NCBI GenBank assembly: GCA_963704035.1
Contig: CAVPGR010000005.1
Span: forward strand, 1 to 17,136
Length of the DNA: 17,136 nt
Reading direction: 5' to 3'
Source: JAOSJL01 sp963704035
Lineage (GTDB): Bacteria; Actinomycetota; Acidimicrobiia; IMCC26256; JAOSJL01
Positions 14,300 to 17,136 of the stretch are shown in pieces (the stretch's first letter is position 1; each line of letters opens with the position of its first letter). The position numbers and the translations under genes were made by a program. A model generated the notes under the pieces. The model had not been told where the DNA came from. It ran no database searches and saw nothing but the letters and a program-made list of their open reading frames with translations.

Positions 14300-14358
14300 G
14301 TCGGACGACTCGTGCTTCACGCCCGGCTGGTTCGACAGCAACGTGAAAGGGCGTCTTC

Positions 14359-16125
14359 ATGGCACCAGAGCAGCCCGTGACCGGAAAGCCCTCCGCGAAA
14401 CCTGGCGTCGTCCGACGGGTGATCACCCGCTACGCGCCCATCACGGGCTGGATGCCCTCGTATCAAAGGGCCTGGTTCAGCGGCGACACGGTCGCTGCCG
14501 TCTCGGTGTGGGCCCTGCTCGTCCCGCAGGCCCTGGCCTACTCCTCGATCGCCGGTGTGCCCGCCCAATACGGCCTGTACGCCTCCTTCGCCGCTCTGAT
14601 CGCCTACGCGATCTTCGGCACATCCCAACAGCTCGTCCAGGGACCCAGCGCGGCGGTCGCGGCGGTCTCCGCCGCCACGATCCTGCCACTCGTCGGGGCG
14701 TCCGCCATGGGCACCGAGGACGCCGTCGCGACAACCGCCGCGTTGGCCATCACCACCGGGATTGTCTATCTGGCCCTCGGGTTCGCCCGCATGGGGTGGG
14801 TCTCCAACTTCCTGTCCAAAGCCGTCATGGCCGGATTCATCCTCGGCTTCTCGATCGGCATCATCATCGGGCAGTCCTACAAGCTGCTGGGTGTCGATTC
14901 GGTCGACGGCAGCTACTGGGAGCAGCTGATCGGCACGATCGAAGAGATACCCGACACGAACGGCACCACGCTCCTTCTCGGGGCCACCGCGCTCGTCGTG
15001 CTCCTCGCCATGCGCCGTTTCACGCCGCGCCTTCCGAGGGCACTCATCGTCATGGTGCTGTCGATCATCGCCGTGTCGGTGTTCAACCTGGCCGACGAGG
15101 GCGTCGCCATCACGGGCGACGTCCCCACGGGACTGTTCAGCATCGGCATCCCCACCGGAGTCTGGGGTGACATCAGCGCTCTCCTCATCGGGGCACTGTC
15201 GATCGTCTTCGTCGGGTACTCCGAGACGCTCGCGTCGGGCCGGGCCATGGCGGCGAAGCACGGCTACGAGATCGACCCTGACCAGGAGCTCGTCGCTGAG
15301 GGATTCGCATGCGCGGGTGCCGGCCTGACCGGCTCCTACGCCACCGACGGGAGCCTTTCGAAGACCTCGGTCGCCGACGCCGCGGGACAGCGCAGCCAGA
15401 TGGCGTCGCTGATCAACGCGGTCTTCATGCTGCTGACGATGCTCTTCCTCGCGGGCCTGTTCAAGAATCTGCCCGATGCCGTCCTCGGGGCCGTCGTGAT
15501 CGACGCCATGATCGGCCTCATCACCGTGGCCGACTTCCGGCGGTACTACCGCGTGAACCGCGCCGACTGGGTGTTCTTCATGGCAGCCGGCCTCGGCATC
15601 ATCTTCCTGTCGATCACAGCGGGCATCGCCGTCGGAGTCATCCTGTCGCTCCTGCTTCTGATCGCACGGGCCTCGTCGCCGGCGCTACGCCGATTGGGAC
15701 ACGATCCCGACAGCCGCAGCTACTTCGACCCGGAGCGCCACCCCCACGCGGTCGTCGACGACGACGCTCTCGTCGTCCGTCTCGACGGCCCTCTCTTCTT
15801 CGCCAATGCGAACCGGTTCCGCAGCGGTATCGACGACATGCTCAGGGAGTGCGACCCGCAACCGAGCGTTGTGGTCGCCGACATGGAGGCCGTCTCCCAG
15901 TCGGACACCGACGGAGCCGATGTCCTCATCTCCCTCGCTGAGCAGATGAGTGCCCGCGACATCTGGTTCGGTCTGGCTCGCGTCGAGGGTGCGGTGCTCG
16001 ACCTGTGGAAGCGGGCCGGCGCCATCGACGCTGTCGGCGCGGACCGGGTCTTCGCCGATGCCGTCGACGCTGTAGTTGCCGGTCGGGCCGCACGCGAACA
16101 CCACCCGCCGGCGCCCGCTGACTAG
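14359..16125 (+). CDS. SulP family anion transporter with STAS domain
   Basis: Inner-membrane secondary transporter for sulfate, bicarbonate or related anions. The 588-residue product has the SulP transmembrane domain (about 40-440): 'DTVAAVSVWALLVPQALAYS' at the start, 'QYGLYASF', 'GTSQQLVQGPSAAVAA' (the family's VGP-like anion-site segment), 'GSYATDGSLSKTSVADAAG' (325-343) and a final hydrophobic stretch to about 436. A cytoplasmic STAS domain occupies about 456-575, with 'LDGPLFFANANRF' and 'VSQSDTDGADVL', the position of the regulatory Ser in anti-anti-sigma relatives. Substrate cannot be told: no sulfate-assimilation or carbonic anhydrase gene is nearby. Start ATG 14359 has GAAAGGG eight bases upstream. 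Confidence 0.94.
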   Translation: MAPEQPVTGKPSAKPGVVRRVITRYAPITGWMPSYQRAWFSGDTVAAVSVWALLVPQALAYSSIAGVPAQYGLYASFAALIAYAIFGTSQQLVQGPSAAVAAVSAATILPLVGASAMGTEDAVATTAALAITTGIVYLALGFARMGWVSNFLSKAVMAGFILGFSIGIIIGQSYKLLGVDSVDGSYWEQLIGTIEEIPDTNGTTLLLGATALVVLLAMRRFTPRLPRALIVMVLSIIAVSVFNLADEGVAITGDVPTGLFSIGIPTGVWGDISALLIGALSIVFVGYSETLASGRAMAAKHGYEIDPDQELVAEGFACAGAGLTGSYATDGSLSKTSVADAAGQRSQMASLINAVFMLLTMLFLAGLFKNLPDAVLGAVVIDAMIGLITVADFRRYYRVNRADWVFFMAAGLGIIFLSITAGIAVGVILSLLLLIARASSPALRRLGHDPDSRSYFDPERHPHAVVDDDALVVRLDGPLFFANANRFRSGIDDMLRECDPQPSVVVADMEAVSQSDTDGADVLISLAEQMSARDIWFGLARVEGAVLDLWKRAGAIDAVGADRVFADAVDAVVAGRAAREHHPPAPAD

Positions 16126-16158
16126 ATCCCTGACGAGGCCCGCACAGCGCACCGGCCC

Positions 16159-17136
16159 TCAACTGATGTCCGACGCTTCCAGGCGGCCGCTTTCGATGGC
16201 CCCCTGGAAGCGTTCATAGTCCTCCATGTTCTGGGCCGCGTAAGCCTCGGCGAAGTCCGCCAGTGCGTCGTCGAGCACCGTGCCCTTGCCCGTGTACGCG
16301 GCGACGGCGATCGGGTCCCCGGAGCGGGCGTGCCCCCTCGCGAGCGTTTGACCGCAGAGCCTGGCGTAGAAGTGCATCTGCCGGGGCGTGCCGCCCTCGG
16401 TCTCGACCGAGCCCTTCCAGTCTCGAAGCTGGCGCACGTAGAACTGACGGCCTTCCATGCCCTCGGTCCAGCCCAGAAAGATGTCGGACTGGGCCTGTGA
16501 CATCCGCTGTCCCTCGACGACGCGACGCCCGCTGTTCTCGTAGGGGCTGGACCCGAGGTGCTCTTCGAGCACCGAGGCCTCGGCCTCCTTGGCCTGGAGG
16601 AACAGGGGGTCCTGCTCGTCGCGTCCCTGGAGAAGGATGATCGAGCACCGGGTACCCACACTGCCGACACCGACGACCTTGATGCCGATGTCGACCGGCG
16701 TGTACTGGTCGAGAAGCCAGCGTCGTTCGTCGCTGAGGGTTCCCTTGTAGTCCTCGAGCGCTGCGAGCACCACCGCTTCGAGCGCGGCCGGTTCGTACTC
16801 GGCCGGTAGATCGCGTAGAGGAAACAGCACAGGGGGGTCGCTGCGGATCTGGTAGCGGCCGTCGACCTCGACCGCCAGCTTGCGCAGCGCCTGGAGGCTG
16901 TTCTTCTTCTCGGAGCGGCGCTGGAACCGGTCGAGTCGTGATGCGAACTCTGCGGAATCCATTTTCCCCGACGCCTGGAGGTCCGCCACGCTGACGTAGT
17001 CGTACCAGAGGTCGAGAGTACGCATCTGCGCGAACTCGGCCATCGCCTCCCGGTACGAACCGACGGCGTGGGCCGTCGCCTTCCGACATGCCTCGCGAGA
17101 GAACCCGAGATGCTGTCCCGCGATCGTGAAGCTCAC
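16159..17136 (-). CDS. DUF2252 family protein, 5' end outside window
   Basis: This is the C-terminal 325 residues of a DUF2252 protein; the frame stays open to the right edge, and the first codon seen (GTG at 17136) is most likely internal. DUF2252 proteins are usually 400-470 residues with a kinase-like fold, so roughly the first 100-130 residues are missing. Those would hold the 'GDLHLENFG' and 'DFD' blocks. Family blocks visible here are 'GFSREACR', 'VVGVGSVGTRC', 'LFLQAKEAEASVLE', 'GRRVVEGQRMSQAQSDIFLGW', 'FYVRQLRDWKGS', 'LARGHARSGD' and the C-terminal 'DFAEAYAAQNMEDYERF'. The biochemical function of the family is not established. It converges on the SulP gene with 33 bases between the stops. 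Confidence 0.9.
   Translation of the reverse strand: MSFTIAGQHLGFSREACRKATAHAVGSYREAMAEFAQMRTLDLWYDYVSVADLQASGKMDSAEFASRLDRFQRRSEKKNSLQALRKLAVEVDGRYQIRSDPPVLFPLRDLPAEYEPAALEAVVLAALEDYKGTLSDERRWLLDQYTPVDIGIKVVGVGSVGTRCSIILLQGRDEQDPLFLQAKEAEASVLEEHLGSSPYENSGRRVVEGQRMSQAQSDIFLGWTEGMEGRQFYVRQLRDWKGSVETEGGTPRQMHFYARLCGQTLARGHARSGDPIAVAAYTGKGTVLDDALADFAEAYAAQNMEDYERFQGAIESGRLEASDIS

Noticed and set aside
14317..15261. 314-codon open frame on the minus strand opposite the SulP gene
   Set aside because: The composition is extremely Asp/Gly/Arg rich with no recognisable motif. The plus-strand SulP frame carries all conserved blocks.
16136..16160. hairpin between the convergent SulP and DUF2252 genes
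   Set aside because: Pairing is four bases, a bulge and two bases; too weak to call a terminator.

Overview
The window is GC-rich and densely coded. It has GTG and TTG starts, ATGA/GTGA overlaps between consecutive genes, lipoproteins, a DUF7144 membrane protein and an actinobacterial-style 11-nt repeat regulatory site. I read it as chromosomal DNA of a member of the Actinomycetota. A lineage such as Acidimicrobiia is possible, but the sequence alone does not settle it. I see no tRNA, rRNA, CRISPR array, insertion sequence or phage gene, and no gene-free stretch longer than 300 bases. The largest gap is the 185-base divergent region at 13640-13824. Bases 1-71 hold only the sequence downstream of the first gene.

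Left block, all on the minus strand (6032 down to 72). A secreted lipoprotein is followed, with overlapping genes, by two different MacB/LolD-type ABC ATPases and a very large permease with two FtsX-like halves. A small membrane protein follows after 33 bases. Upstream of the lipoprotein lies a run of 11-nt GTTC direct repeats that resembles a PhoP 'PHO box'. The permease carries a DUF11-like beta-sandwich insertion in its extracytoplasmic part, which is unusual. This is the most interesting system here.

Middle block (8096 down to 6177, minus strand). A short MgtE-type Mg2+ transporter lacks the N-terminal sensor domain. It is followed by a DUF523 (TudS-like) iron-sulfur protein and a cupin. 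A purple-acid-phosphatase-like lipoprotein (8095, plus strand) diverges from mgtE, and the two start codons overlap. A small helical, phasin-like gene (9281, minus) then diverges from a plus-strand operon: SRPBCC protein, YbdK-type glutamate-cysteine ligase, M20 amidohydrolase and an HPF/RaiA-like small protein. The first three of these overlap by 4 bases.

Right block. A lipoprotein esterase (minus) is split by what looks like a single-base deletion at about 13024. It diverges from a DUF7144 membrane protein. A strong UUCG-loop hairpin separates that gene from a SulP-family anion transporter with a STAS domain. The SulP gene converges on a DUF2252 gene that runs off the right edge.
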